Positions 22,690 to 31,989 of a stretch of 64,000 bases of DNA are shown piece by piece. The notes beneath the pieces are model-generated. The model searched no databases and had not been told where the DNA came from. It saw nothing but the letters and a program-made list of their open reading frames with translations. Made by a program: the position numbers and the translations under genes. This DNA is from Melitaea cinxia. Its lineage: Eukaryota; Arthropoda; Insecta; Lepidoptera; Nymphalidae. Where the stretch lies: positions 8,795,326 through 8,859,325 of the forward strand of contig NC_059419.1 in NCBI RefSeq assembly GCF_905220565.1, in the 5' to 3' direction. Within the stretch, counting starts at the first letter, position 1. Each line of letters begins with the position of its first letter.

Positions 22690-22905
22690 TGTCAAAATGG
22701 TTCGCAGTAAATTTCGCCTTGGCCGCGGTCAAGCCGGCCGGCATTGGTCGCGCGACAGAGGGGCGTGGCCGGCTCGGATAAGGAGCAAGTCCGGCGATTT
22801 ATTTATGAAGTGCATTTCAGTGTTTATGTGGTTTTTTATGGTGTACAGTTCAACGTGGCTCCGCGGGGGCGGCGGGTCATTTGACTTGCTGATCCGGGGA
22901 CGATA
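22690..22905. other. Unexplained GC-rich island inside the filamin intron
   Basis: This is about 200 bp far richer in G+C and CpG than its surroundings (GGTCAAGCCGGCCGGCATTG, TGGCTCCGCGGGGGCGGCGG). It gives an 80-codon plus-strand ORF with no recognisable domain. It lies about 450 bp downstream (in filamin sense) of exon 11. It could be a regulatory CpG patch or an unrecognised repeat. Confidence 0.4.
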
Positions 22906-23360
22906 AGGCTTCGCAATGAATTATACTAACTCCGCGGTACATTGGTGACTTGTTGACAATGGTCAGTGGTGTCCCGACATACCATTTTTGACAATGTCTA
23001 AGCTGTTGTTCTTTGTCGCTATCCATATTTGAAAAGACGATTTTGTTGGTTATCGAATTCCAAATTCGAGGGCTTAAAAATTATTGAACCTAATATTTTG
23101 CTAACTCGTGTTTTTTTTTTTCTTGACTACATGCAGTGACATAAAGATATAAGCAGACATACCTTCTAAAAGATATATACTTGGCAAACAAATACTGTAC
23201 ACATTTTAAGTTTTACTTCTTAATATTTGAATAAATGTCAAAATCTTTCTATAAATACTTTAGAACATGTCTAAATATATATTCTTAAAGTTCCAATTAC
23301 ATAATCAATACTTGACAGGAACTTAAATTTTAAAATACATGAACAAAAATACAAACTAAC

Positions 23361-23600
23361 CTGGCTCATCAACCTTGTAAGACACGTCGCACGATCCATC
23401 TCTTCTGTCTTTGAAGTCGATCTCGGCTTTGCTGGGACCTTCTAAAGAAATGGCGAGTTGTCCAGCTCCAGCCTCCCTGGTCCATACATTGAACTCGTTG
23501 AATCGGCCAGCTTCTCCCCTCTCGAGGCCAGTACCACCAGCCTTCACTAAATGGGCCCCGGAATCCCTGAGTGGACCGACTGTGAACTGGAAAGGAGATC
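23361..23600 (-). CDS. cher: Filamin exon 11 (almost a full repeat)
   Basis: Residues 503-582, the longest repeat-encoding exon (240 nt, phase 1 to phase 1). It finishes HIPGSPFQFTVGPLRD of the previous repeat. It then gives GAHLVKAGGTGLERGE, EFNVWTREAGAGQLAISLEG, PSKAEIDFKDRRDGSCDVSY and KVDEP. Acceptor TTCTAG, donor G|GTTAGT. Open frames on the plus strand here are shadows of this exon. Confidence 0.97.
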
Positions 23601-24058
23601 CTAGAAGAAACCAATATTATTATTACATTTCTAGTTCTATCAAGTTCTAGTTCTCTGAAGATGGATGAGAATAAAGCGTGAAGTGTAAAAGATACGTTAG
23701 TTAATAAATAAAGTTAAAGTTAGTAAAATTCGTAAAATTTGTGATTACATGTTAAATACTCGTACACTTATATTTTTGGCGTATTTCTTTTTTCTAATTT
23801 ATTTTTCAATAATATAATATATATACCCTAAAATAATTCTTGATATCAGATGATCATAGCTTCAAGTTTATGGTAAAACTTTAAATTTTTTATTTTATTC
23901 TCATTCTCAATAAATAAATGAAAAGATCTTGAGGTAACATAGATACTTGTTTTAGATGGTGCTTTGAAAGCTGGCTTAATTGGTAATCTATTTGCTTGGA
24001 AGACCTGCAGATGATGTTAAGACTTTTACAATACTCGGTGCAGGTATTCAAAACTTAC

Positions 24059-24223
24059 CAGGAATATGGATCTCCCTGTACTTGACGGAGACAGTGTGGA
24101 CACCCAACTCCTTGGGGACGAAGTGGACGGAGTAGAGACCGTCTTCTACCTCCTGGATCTCAGCATCTTCAGACACGCCTCCAGGACTGGTGACGGTCGC
24201 CGCCAGGTCGAAGGATGTAATAC
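24059..24223 (-). CDS. cher: Filamin exon 10 (repeat body)
   Basis: Residues 448-502, phase 1 to phase 1. ITSFDLAATVTSPGGVSEDA, EIQEVEDGLYSVHFVPKELG and VHTVSVKYREIHIP form the rest of the repeat begun in exon 9. Acceptor GTCCAG, donor G|GTAAGT (consensus). It is 3.35 kb from exon 9, across an intron holding SINE and other repeats. Confidence 0.97.
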
Positions 24224-24330
24224 CTGGACGAAAACGATTATTAATAAAGTTTTAGTTACTTTCAATAAAATGGTTAAGAACAGTTTTTAATCATGTGTAT
24301 GTGTAAGTATATACTTATATATTTATTTAT

Positions 24331-24670
24331 ACTAGTATCGCCCAGTGGTCGAAATTCTGCCATAATTGAAAATTTAAATTAAAAAAAAGCAATAATAAAT
24401 AAAAAATGAACCTTTTTTTTAATTTTTCAATTGGCTACAGACTTTGACTATCAACAAAAGTCAATACATGTCAAAAGTCAACAAAGTCAAACACATGATA
24501 GTGTGTACAGTTTTTATTTATTTATTAATTTTATATTTTTTATGAATAATTTAAAAAAAAATATTAACATTCTGCACCCTTCTCTATATAAACTATAAGC
24601 GTACAAAATTTCATACTTCTCCGTCCGCGCAATTTCCGTAAAAAGGGGTACAAAGTTTTGGCTTCATGTA
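24331..24670. repeat. Dispersed repeat family Q, copy 1
   Basis: TCGCCCAGTGGTCGAAATTC at one end and TCTCCGTCCGCGCAATTTCC then AAAAAGGGGTACA at the other. The same ends occur inverted at 48.76-49.69 kb, where the copy is split by another insertion. Confidence 0.75.
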
Positions 24671-24772
24671 TTAATGTATAGAAGATACCTACGTGCTGAT
24701 AAATAATACAGATTAGAACTATTGAGACTATTATTAAACTAAAATGTTAAATAAATAAGCACTAAAGTATGT

Positions 24773-24972
24773 GCTGGCTTTGAAATATACAGGCCGAAGA
24801 CGGGCAGCAGCGTCTTCGGTGCGACAAAGACAGCCCTGCGTTCACCAACCCGCCTTGCCCAGCGTGGTGACTATGGGCAAAACATATGAGTGCGCGCCAT
24901 TTTTGGCGTGAACTTGTGGAGGCCTATGTCCAGTAGTGGACTGCGAAAGGCTGATGTGATGATGATGATGAA
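24773..24972. repeat. Dispersed repeat family R2, inverted orientation
   Basis: GCCGAAGACGGGCAGCAGCG through ACCAACCCGCCTTGCCCAGC to GGAGGCCTATGTCCAGTAGT, ending in a (GAT)n tail. Confidence 0.9.
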
Positions 24973-25079
24973 AATATGTGCGGCCAGTCCAATCCTATCA
25001 TGAGCGGGTCTCGAACTTGCTAGCGCATTAGCAATCATTTTCTAATCTAACGTATATATAATACGTACTACTTATTTCT

Positions 25080-25285
25080 GTGTTACCCACACATCAGGGA
25101 ATCTAAATCTAAACAATTTTTAATATCATATCAAAAATCGACCGTTCCGACCGGTCGCTTAGAACCGAATATATCCGATACCGAATAAATCATCATATCA
25201 AAAAATTTCGTCTCGGGTACATCGTTCCATAGCTTAATTGACTAAAGCACCGACACGGTCAGTCGGAGATGCAGGTTCGATCCTA
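25080..25285 (+). repeat. T-family element, degraded copy with both arms
   Basis: TGTTACCCACACATCAGGGA, then ATATCATATCAAAAATCGAC, a middle AATAAATCATCATATC, and a tRNA-like CGTTCCATAGCTTAATTGAC with B box GGTTCGATCC. The order is the same as in the 6.7 and 45.0 kb copies. Confidence 0.8.
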
Positions 25286-25289
25286 ACAT

Positions 25290-26740
25290 ATAATAGTATC
25301 AAATAAAGTTTATATTCCTATTTTTAGATTAAAAATAAATTAATTAAAAACTACTCAATACTATGTTTTTATTCTCATTGTAGCTTATAAGTTGCAAGCT
25401 CTAAGCTCTAAGGGCTTTTTTACGTCCTAATGATCTAACCCATTAATAACTTATGTACGAGATTAAATTTATCAGCAACTTACTTGAGTGTACTGTGAAG
25501 TGATGTTAAAAGTAAACATACATATATAATAATATACCTTCAAAGGAGTAATGGTAGCTAAAGTTATTTTTGTTACCGTAAATTAGTTACATATTAGGCT
25601 ACTAAGGAATATAACGGACGATTTTTAAATTCTATCATACTTTGCTAGATAGTTATTTCTAATAAAACATCAACCGTTCCTTTGTGGCGACATTCAATTT
25701 AAATAAAAAATAGTTTATTGCTATAGTACAACACAGTAGAAAAGCATTATTTAACAAAATATTTCGCCAACTTCGTGTAATCTTAGCATGTTACACACTA
25801 AAACTGTTATATATGTTAAAGTAAGACTGACGGCTAAATTTCAAAAAAATTATGTGTTGTCATGGACACCAGGTAGGAACGAAGTTCCTTCGGATAGTAT
25901 AGAAGCAACACAATTTGAAAAAAATGTTGAATTTTATATTTTTTTTCTAGTTCTTAAATTTTTTTTTTAATTTTGTTGATTGGTTTTTAATTAAGTACAT
26001 AAAAGTATTTAGGAAATTTAGTATTTTAGAAAATAACAGATACCGTAAAATATAATAAATCAAAACAAATAATAATAATAATTCAAACTGTTGTGAAATA
26101 AAAAAAACATATCTTTATTTATTTTTGTCGACAGTATAAAATTACATAAATATTTTTTTTTAAAAAAGTTTATACAGTCGTGTGACTGATATTACGTCAC
26201 TTCCGTTATATATTTTTCTTACGGTTTTAGTATCACATTTTTTTCAGTTCGGTCAAGTCGGTCAAGCCTGCCGTAAGGAACTTCGTTCCGAAAATTTCAA
26301 ACAACCACTGGGACTACATTTTCTTTCGCTTGTAAGTTTCATTTTAACTATCGTGAAAAGGAATGAAATGAGAATTTTTATCACGAACTTTTATATTGTA
26401 CGCAGCAGTACTAATTGTGTGACGAACTAAAAACAATTACGAGTTTTCTGAAGAACTTTGCACGTCTTCAAGAATTTAAATAAACTATGGTCGACTGCCA
26501 CGCGGATTCCTCTGAAAATGGCGCGAATGGACGCAAAACACTCAAGCACTCAATATCTTAACAAGACGCAATCGCGAAAAAAAAAACATTCTCATGAGTT
26601 TGTTTTCCTTCCTAACCAATTCCTTGGAAAACTTTCGTTCCATTATGTTCTACAGCATTTGATAACAAAAAATCAATTGATGACAGATTTGCGTCATGAC
26701 AGTAATATATATAAGGTGGTAAAAAAAAATTGCATAATAT
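25290..26740. other. Filamin intron 9, unassigned A+T-rich segment
   Basis: No gene or known repeat. Several short ORFs have no recognisable content. Confidence 0.5.
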
Positions 26741-26746
26741 TTTTTT

Positions 26747-26784
26747 GGCTTTTCTTATATGTTACCTAACATATAAGAAAAGCC
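26747..26784. repeat. Perfect 18-bp hairpin with 2-nt loop
   Basis: GGCTTTTCTTATATGTTA, then CC, then its exact reverse complement. No coding context. Confidence 0.9.
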
Positions 26785-26886
26785 TAAAAACACAGTTGAC
26801 TTAGAACCTCCTTTTTGCTTTCCTTACGTCTTGTCTCTTTTAAAACAAATTCATCGTAATCTCGCCGTTGTCAGTCAGTCAGTCAG

Positions 26887-27012
26887 TTCAGCCTATTGCA
26901 GTCTACTGCTGGACATAGGCCTCCTCAAGTTCGCACCAGGCATCCCGGTTTTCCGCAATCCTCATCCAGCCTACCCCGGCAATCTTACGTAGATCGTAAG
27001 AACGCCGTTGGC
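26887..27012. repeat. Dispersed repeat family R2, fragment
   Basis: TTCAGCCTATTGCAGTCTAC through CTGGACATAGGCCTCCTCAA and CATCCCGGTTTTCCGCAATC. Confidence 0.85.
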
Positions 27013-27084
27013 GTTTGTATTATTCCAGATACTAGGAAAAAGTTTTCCATCCTACTATTAAGGCTTTCTTTTTAATGACACGGG

Positions 27085-27324
27085 AAATTAGAATATGAAT
27101 ACTACACGGTCGTCTTTTCCTATGGTAAGCAACTTAATACTTGTATTATAGGTAACAGTCGGCTGATAATGCCTATTTTTTTTTTTGAGAAATATACATA
27201 GAAATATTACATATACATATAAATATATAAATACAAATATTACACTTAGACTCAGGCGGGAATCGAACCCGCAACTCACGGAGCAAAAAGCAGGGCTACT
27301 ACAAACTGCTCCAACGAGCTAGTC
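27085..27324 (-). repeat. tRNA-derived SINE family S2, copy 1
   Basis: On the minus strand the head carries GTTGGAGCAGTTTGTAGTAG, a CCCTGCTTTTTGCTCCGTG segment and B box GGTTCGATTCCC. The body includes GGCTGTT-like and TTAAGTTGCTTACC blocks shared with the copy at 42.5 kb. Confidence 0.8.
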
Positions 27325-27439
27325 AAAACAGCAAGTTGATGACTTGACAGACCTTGGAGTAGCAGTGCCAAAAGAAATTTAAAAAAGATAACTCCTTGCC
27401 CTATTACCTCCACAGTCCACTGTCGACAAGAGGGCTGGT

Positions 27440-27530
27440 ACATTTTTAGCACAGAGAATCGCTAAAGCGATTCAAAAGGGAAATGCTGCCAGCATTCTTG
27501 GCACCGTTTCACGCGGAAGTTCTTAAATTG
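27440..27530 (+). pseudogene. Retroelement ORF C-terminus remnant (RGNAAS tail, diverged)
   Basis: The frame reads RIAKAIQKGNAASILGTVSR then GSS and stop, a diverged form of the tails at 16.74 and 52.30 kb. Confidence 0.5.
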
Positions 27531-27574
27531 TGAATTTTAAGGTGTACAAGAAAGAAAGAAATAATTGAACTGAC

Positions 27575-27683
27575 CCGGCATCTTGAAGGTGAGCTTGCAG
27601 TTGGTGCCGACCTCGGTGAGCGGCGCGGGGTCGCGATGGCGCTGGATCTTCTCGCGCTGGCGGTTGCTGCCCTCGCCCGTCAC
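27575..27683 (-). CDS. cher: Filamin exon 9 (repeat start, GC-rich exon)
   Basis: Residues 412-447 plus one nucleotide. VTGEGSNRQREKIQRHRDPA continues PLTEVGTNCKLTFKMPG. The exon is notably more G+C-rich than its neighbours. Acceptor TGCGCAG, donor G|GTCAGT. The TEVGTNCKLTFKMPG block is strongly conserved in insect filamins. Confidence 0.96.
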
Positions 27684-27729
27684 CTGCGCACCGTAGGGGC
27701 GTCTCATAGGTCAGGGTTGGGGAGGGAGT

Positions 27730-28018
27730 TTTTTTTTATGTCACTAGGTCGGCAAACAAGCGTACGGCTCATCTGATGGTAAGCGATTACCGTAGCTTAT
27801 AGACGCCTGCAACACCAGAAGCATCGCAAGCGCGTTGCCGACCCAATCCCCAACCCCCCCAGGAGCTCTGGGCACCTTACTCACCAACAGGAACACAATA
27901 CTGCTTGAAAACAGTATTATTTTGCTGTAATCTTCTGTATGGTCGAGGTACTACCCCAGTCGGGCTGCTCCATATTTTGAGCAGGACATTCCTGCTGTGC
28001 CCTACCTCAATTAAATTT
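27730..28018. repeat. Family C repeat, full copy in filamin intron 8
   Basis: TCGGCAAACAAGCGTACGGC, TTACCGTAGCTTATAGACGC, CCCAGGAGCTCTGGGCACC and CCAGTCGGGCTGCTCCATAT to CCTACCTCAATTAA. It starts 47 bp from exon 9 (27683) without touching the splice acceptor. Confidence 0.92.
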
Positions 28019-28426
28019 TAAAAATTAATAAGTTAGAATGGGGGAGCGACTTAACCATATTACGATAGATCATTCCAAAGCACTATTATAAGGTAAAATT
28101 AATTTAGTTTTGTACAGATTCTTAAGCACTATCATAAAAATAGAAAGAATGAGAACATAATAATAAGATAGACTTCTCATATGGATTATTTAGATAAAGT
28201 TTGTTTAAAACTCGATACTAGATGGTGATACCATTTTGGCAAAACTTATGTAGCGATTAACAAACCTTAAAATTTTGAACTTTTCATCGTAGTGAATAAA
28301 TCTCTCTAGATAGTTGGACTAAGTTCTTTAAATACAGTGAATTTATAGTAGCGATCTTCTTGATCCAAAAGTAAATTTGTACAGTTTAATTTATAGATAA
28401 TATTAAACAATTATTAAATATATTAC

Positions 28427-28569
28427 CTTAACCGTGAATGGAGATCCTTCAACATGGTGGTCAGCAAACTTTAGGTTCACGATGTAGTAGCCAGGTTCCG
28501 TTGGCTTGTAGCTGATCGCCAGTACACCGTCTTTGCTGTCAGCGCATTGAATCTCAGCCTTGCTGGGAC
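28427..28569 (-). CDS. cher: Filamin exon 8 (repeat, C-terminal half)
   Basis: Residues 364-411. After the split Gly codon it reads PSKAEIQCADSKDGVLAISY, then KPTEPGYYIVNLKFADHHVE and GSPFTVK. This is a textbook repeat second half. Acceptor TTATTAG, donor AAG|GTAATA, phase 0 exit. Confidence 0.97.
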
Positions 28570-28780
28570 CTAATAAAATAAAAGTTTTATTCATTTATGC
28601 TTCATTGCACTACATATTTATGTATGAAAAGGCGGGAATAATGCTAGACCATTCTCTACCAGTCAATATTAGGCTATACAAGAGCAGATATTAGGGCGTT
28701 AGTATTTTGTACCATCACCCCACAAATTCAGACATCATTCATATTTAAAATATGAAATAATATTCAAAATAGTAACAAAC

Positions 28781-28883
28781 CTTCAATGGAAAGTGAAAGA
28801 CCACCGTAACCAGCATTTCTTGTGTCGACAGTAAAGGTGTTCTCGCCTTGAGTTTTGCCTTCTTTCAAGGCTGTTCCGGAGAC
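28781..28883 (-). CDS. cher: Filamin exon 7 (repeat, N-terminal half)
   Basis: Residues 330-363 plus one nucleotide. VSGTALKEGKTQGENTFTVD followed by TRNAGYGGLSLSIEG is a filamin repeat front half. The exit phase is 1, and the shared Gly codon is completed by exon 8. Confidence 0.96.
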
Positions 28884-29216
28884 CTAGAAAAACATCGCCC
28901 TCAAAGACTACTCTGGTAAAAGCAATATACGAGTATATGGAATTTCAAAGAGATATTAAAGTTTTGAAAGAAAAAGAAAAGAATTCATAAATTAGGAATA
29001 AAACATATTTCTTTCCACGAACGAGAACGACAATGTCAATGGAAAGAACTAATCATTATGAATTAACAGCTGTTGAAAATACTAGTGGATAGTCCACTAG
29101 CTAGCCTGCTAGTGTTAAAATTACTTTTGGGCTGTGTACATGTCATCATCGAAACATGAAATTGTATTATTTTTAGGCAAGACTAGTAGTTGTACTATAA
29201 AATGAACTGCCCTTAC

Positions 29217-29405
29217 CTTGACCTTCTTAGCGTCTCCCACCTCCTGTTCTTGGACGGTAATATTAAAGGGAGAATTTTGAATGTGGACGCCCATCTTCTT
29301 GACGGAAACAATGTGCTGGCCAGCCTCGCGTGGGGTGAAGCTGATTCCAATGTTACCAGAAGGCAGACGTTTTAAGAAACAAGGTTCTTCAAGACCAGAG
29401 GGAGC
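29217..29405 (-). CDS. cher: Filamin exon 6 (repeat body and linker)
   Basis: Residues 267-329 (63 codons, phase 0). It begins APSGLEEPCFLKRLPSG, contains GISFTPREAGQHIVSVKKMG and SPFNITV, and ends with the linker GDAKKVK leading into the next repeat. Acceptor CCACAG, donor AAG|GTAAGG (near-consensus). Confidence 0.96.
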
Positions 29406-29647
29406 CTGTGGAATATAAAAAACATTGAAGGTGCTATATTTAGTATATCAAAAGTTTTTGGAGCTTTATAGGTTAAAATAAATTACTTCATCTAATACTG
29501 CCATACTGGTGAGGTTAAATTATTTATATCAATAACAAATATTCATAATATTAAATGCTGTAAAATATGGGTTATAATGTCATGATAGAATATTGGTGAG
29601 ATGTGGACACACAAAAGTATTATCAAATCTAGTGAGTTGATCATAAC

Positions 29648-29761
29648 CTGGATTGAAGCATTGAGGCTGCGAAGATCGCTATCATTGACCTTTCCAGGAA
29701 GAGTGACTTCACTACAGCTACCTACGGATATTTGGTTCCTCTTACGACCTTCACCCGTAAC
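29648..29761 (-). CDS. cher: Filamin exon 5 (start of next repeat)
   Basis: Residues 229-266 (38 codons, phase 0). It starts VTGEGRKRNQISVGSCSEV and ends LNASIQ. The VTGEGR linker marks a repeat boundary. This repeat has a divergent front half without the usual GPGL motif. Donor CAG|GTTATG. Confidence 0.95.
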
Positions 29762-29983
29762 CTAAAATCAAAATAAAAATAAATATATTAGGTAATTGTT
29801 TAATACCCTACTTAAAAAAAGTTATATCAAAGAAGGTAATGAGATGATGAGAGATGCTGGTCTTACTTATAAAATTGAAACCAAATAATAAAGAATCGAA
29901 ATTAAATACAATCGGTATAATAGATGATAAGGAGTAGAGATAAGCAGAGCTTGATAAAATGATTGATGAGATATAAAGATTAC

Positions 29984-30109
29984 CTTAGCGACAAATGGAG
30001 AACCTTTAATGTGTTTGTCTCCGAACCTCACAGAGATTTTATACTCGCCAGGAGCAGTTGGTAGATAAGATACTGCGACTGTACCGTCTTTGTTGTCATG
30101 GCATGTGAT
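29984..30109 (-). CDS. cher: Filamin exon 4 (repeat, C-terminal half)
   Basis: Residues 187-228 (42 codons, phase 0 to phase 0). ITCHDNKDGTVAVSYLPTAP followed by GEYKISVRFGDKHIKGSPF is the canonical second half of a filamin Ig repeat. The donor is AAG|GTAATC. Confidence 0.97.
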
Positions 30110-30285
30110 CTGAAATATTTACACACTTAATTTTAGGAATTGGTGTTTACAATAACCACTAAAATATTTCCTTTACTAAATTCTTTCAAAGGTTACATTC
30201 TTCTTTTTGAAGTTCTTATACATGTTGTTTTAATTTACAAAAGAAATTTTCGGATAGCATGTTTTACTAAAAAGTAGTAGCTAAC

Positions 30286-30455
30286 CTCAGCTTTGCTGGG
30301 ACCTTCGACAGCCATAGACAGCCCACCAGCACCAGCGCCCTTGGTACTGATGGTGAACTGACTGGGTTCCCCACTGACTCCACTGATCAGTCCAGGGCCG
30401 TACGCCGTCACGTAACCCGAGGAAATGGAATCAACGTGAAACTTATACGGTGACC
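30286..30455 (-). CDS. cher: Filamin exon 3 (repeat, N-terminal half)
   Basis: Residues 130-186. It completes the GSPYKFHV strand of the preceding repeat. It then carries the conserved block SGYVTAYGPGL, EPSQFTISTKGAGAGGL and EGPSKAE that is typical of filamin repeats. Acceptor TTTCAG, donor GAG|GTTAG, phase 0 exit. Confidence 0.97.
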
Positions 30456-31231
30456 CTGAAATATTGTTTAAAATAGTGTTAAATACAATGTTCTCAACTA
30501 ATTGCATTTTAGATTTTTGATCTTAACCTCTTAAAAGAAATTCAGCCTGTGATCACAATTTGACGTTTAAGATACAAGAGCTACTCCTTGACCCACTTAA
30601 ACTATTTGGCTGCAATTTGTAGCATCTTACAAAATCACACTTTCGTGCAGCTGTTATAATTCTGATTTAATAGTTTCGATGGCAAAAATATCTTATAATA
30701 TATTATTCAAAGCGTTTCCTCGGTATTGTATCAAAGGCAACCGTAACCTATTTACTTAAAGTAATTTTTGATGTGTTTTGTTTACAGCAAAATTATTGCT
30801 TCCAAATGTTATTTATTGATATAGGTTATAGTAAGACTAATTTCTTAGAATCGTTTCTTTTTTCTTTAACTCAGTTTTCTTCAGATAATGGTGATTTTTA
30901 GAACAAACAGAAATAATGCAAACATATTTTAAAAATATTCTGTAAACTAAACGATTTGTTACATTTTCACATTTATTTTTTATTTAATCTGAAGTGCGGA
31001 ATGACTATCCTTGAACTTTTGATTTAATTAGTCGCGTTTTTTATCAGTTAGACACAATTTAGAGGGAATGTTACTAAATATAATGAAATCAGGCAAGCCC
31101 AAAATCATCAAATACGAAGGCTCATTAAAAATACGATACAATTTTAATAATATTTAGGTTTTCTGCTCTCATTTTAGAACAGAAATTTTCTAATACCTAT
31201 TACGTTAGCCCAAATAATTTAGTAGGATTAC

Positions 31232-31372
31232 CTTGAACATGTTCTCCATTGTATTTCACATAAAGTTCGTGAACACCTTCTTCTCTAGGATCGTATTTGA
31301 TACTGACTGTTCCATCTCTGTTGTCTTCGATGACTGGTTGGTCGATATGGCCGCTTGGCATCTTTACTTCAG
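31232..31372 (-). CDS. cher: Filamin exon 2 (C-terminal half of a repeat)
   Basis: Residues 83-129, entered in phase 1 and left in phase 1. The peptide AEVKMPSGHIDQPVIEDNRD continues through DGTVSIKYDPREEG to HVQ, the second half of a filamin Ig repeat. The acceptor is TTCCAG and the donor AAG|GTAATC. In the long isoform the same acceptor would receive the upstream repeat exon. An internal Met (MPSG) could serve as a start in other transcripts. Confidence 0.95.
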
Positions 31373-31670
31373 CTGGAATACCAAACAAACAATTTAGTCT
31401 AAATCCTCAATCATGCCATATTTTAGAAAGAGTTATTGAAATACCGAAAAAAAAACAAACACAACACGGGGCAAAAAAGCACAAAAGTGTAAAAATAAAA
31501 TATTGATCGTGAAATATAATTATGGGTTCTGGATTGTGCAAAAGAGTAATTGATGAGAGTGAAAACTGATTCCATTACTCTAAAATTTTAAAATTTGGAT
31601 TTTTATCTATTGATTTTGGAACAGTATTGGAAATTGAACAAAATTCGAAAATTCTCAATTAACAACAAAC

Positions 31671-31917
31671 CTTGTCTACTATCGATATGGAAGATTGTCA
31701 GAAAATTAATAGGTGTGTACGAAAGTCCGAAACCGGTTTTGTTGAAGCCAATCTTATGAGCTTCAGAGAACACAATCGGTATTACTTCTTTATCAATCTC
31801 AGACACTGAGAAATATTTCTTTTTTTTATCAAAATAGAAGACGGACACGTCGTTCCAGTCGTCTTCCTTATCGTTGCACCCGACGATCGAATTCCAGAGA
31901 CCAGACATAAACGCCAT
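31671..31917 (-). CDS. cher: Filamin exon 1 (alternative first exon, short isoform)
   Basis: This exon encodes residues 1-82 plus one nucleotide of the next codon. The ATG at 31917 directly follows an in-frame TAA (31918-31920), so the frame cannot extend upstream. A second in-frame Met is residue 4. The peptide begins MAFMSGLWNSIVG, has a KKKK run near residues 31-34 and ends HIDSRQ. It is not a filamin repeat and not a CH domain. The donor AAG|GTTTGT leaves a single G that joins CT of the next exon to give Ala, exactly in frame. Drosophila makes a short filamin from an internal promoter, and this looks like the lepidopteran counterpart. I do not recognise the 82-residue sequence. It could also be a chance ORF ending at a cryptic donor, but the phase match argues against that. 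Confidence 0.75.
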
Positions 31918-31954
31918 TTAGGAATTAAAATCCTCGCAACTCTTCAAATTGAAA

Positions 31955-31968
31955 ACTTATTTTATATT
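31955..31968 (-). promoter_or_regulatory. Possible TATA-type promoter for the short filamin isoform
   Basis: On the minus strand a TATAAAATAA stretch covers about 31957-31966, roughly 40-50 bp upstream of the exon 1 ATG. This would leave a very short 5' leader. A second A/T-rich TATA-like stretch lies near 31990-32000. The surroundings are A+T-rich, so chance matches are likely and no initiator is clear. Confidence 0.2.
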
Positions 31969-31989
31969 GTGTTGTGTGGTGTATGGTTT

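Larger units (their letters stand above)
1..31917 (-). other. cher: Filamin gene locus (15 coding exons, continues past left edge)
   Basis: Filamin is a large actin cross-linking and scaffold protein made of tandem immunoglobulin-like repeats. Fifteen exons were joined by hand. All introns start GT and end AG, phases match at every junction, and the total of 2283 nt is 761 codons with no stop. Protein layout: residues 1-82 unique; about 83-140 the C-terminal half of one filamin repeat; then six complete repeats of about 95 residues; then the start of an eighth. Repeat hallmarks recur: EGPSKAE, DGT.V.Y.P...G.Y, GSPF. Intron sizes run from 176 to 14,044 bp, the large ones swollen by transposable elements. 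Actin-binding CH domains are not encoded here. The C-terminal dimerisation repeat must lie left of position 1. Identification as filamin is secure; the isoform structure is inferred. Confidence 0.95.

Noticed and set aside
22664..22906. 80-codon ORF over the GC-rich island
   Set aside because: No recognisable domain, on the opposite strand to filamin and inside its intron; the length is expected in G+C-rich sequence.
23411..23650. 79-codon plus-strand ORF
   Set aside because: Antisense shadow of filamin exon 11.
24066..24290. 74-codon plus-strand ORF
   Set aside because: Antisense shadow of filamin exon 10.
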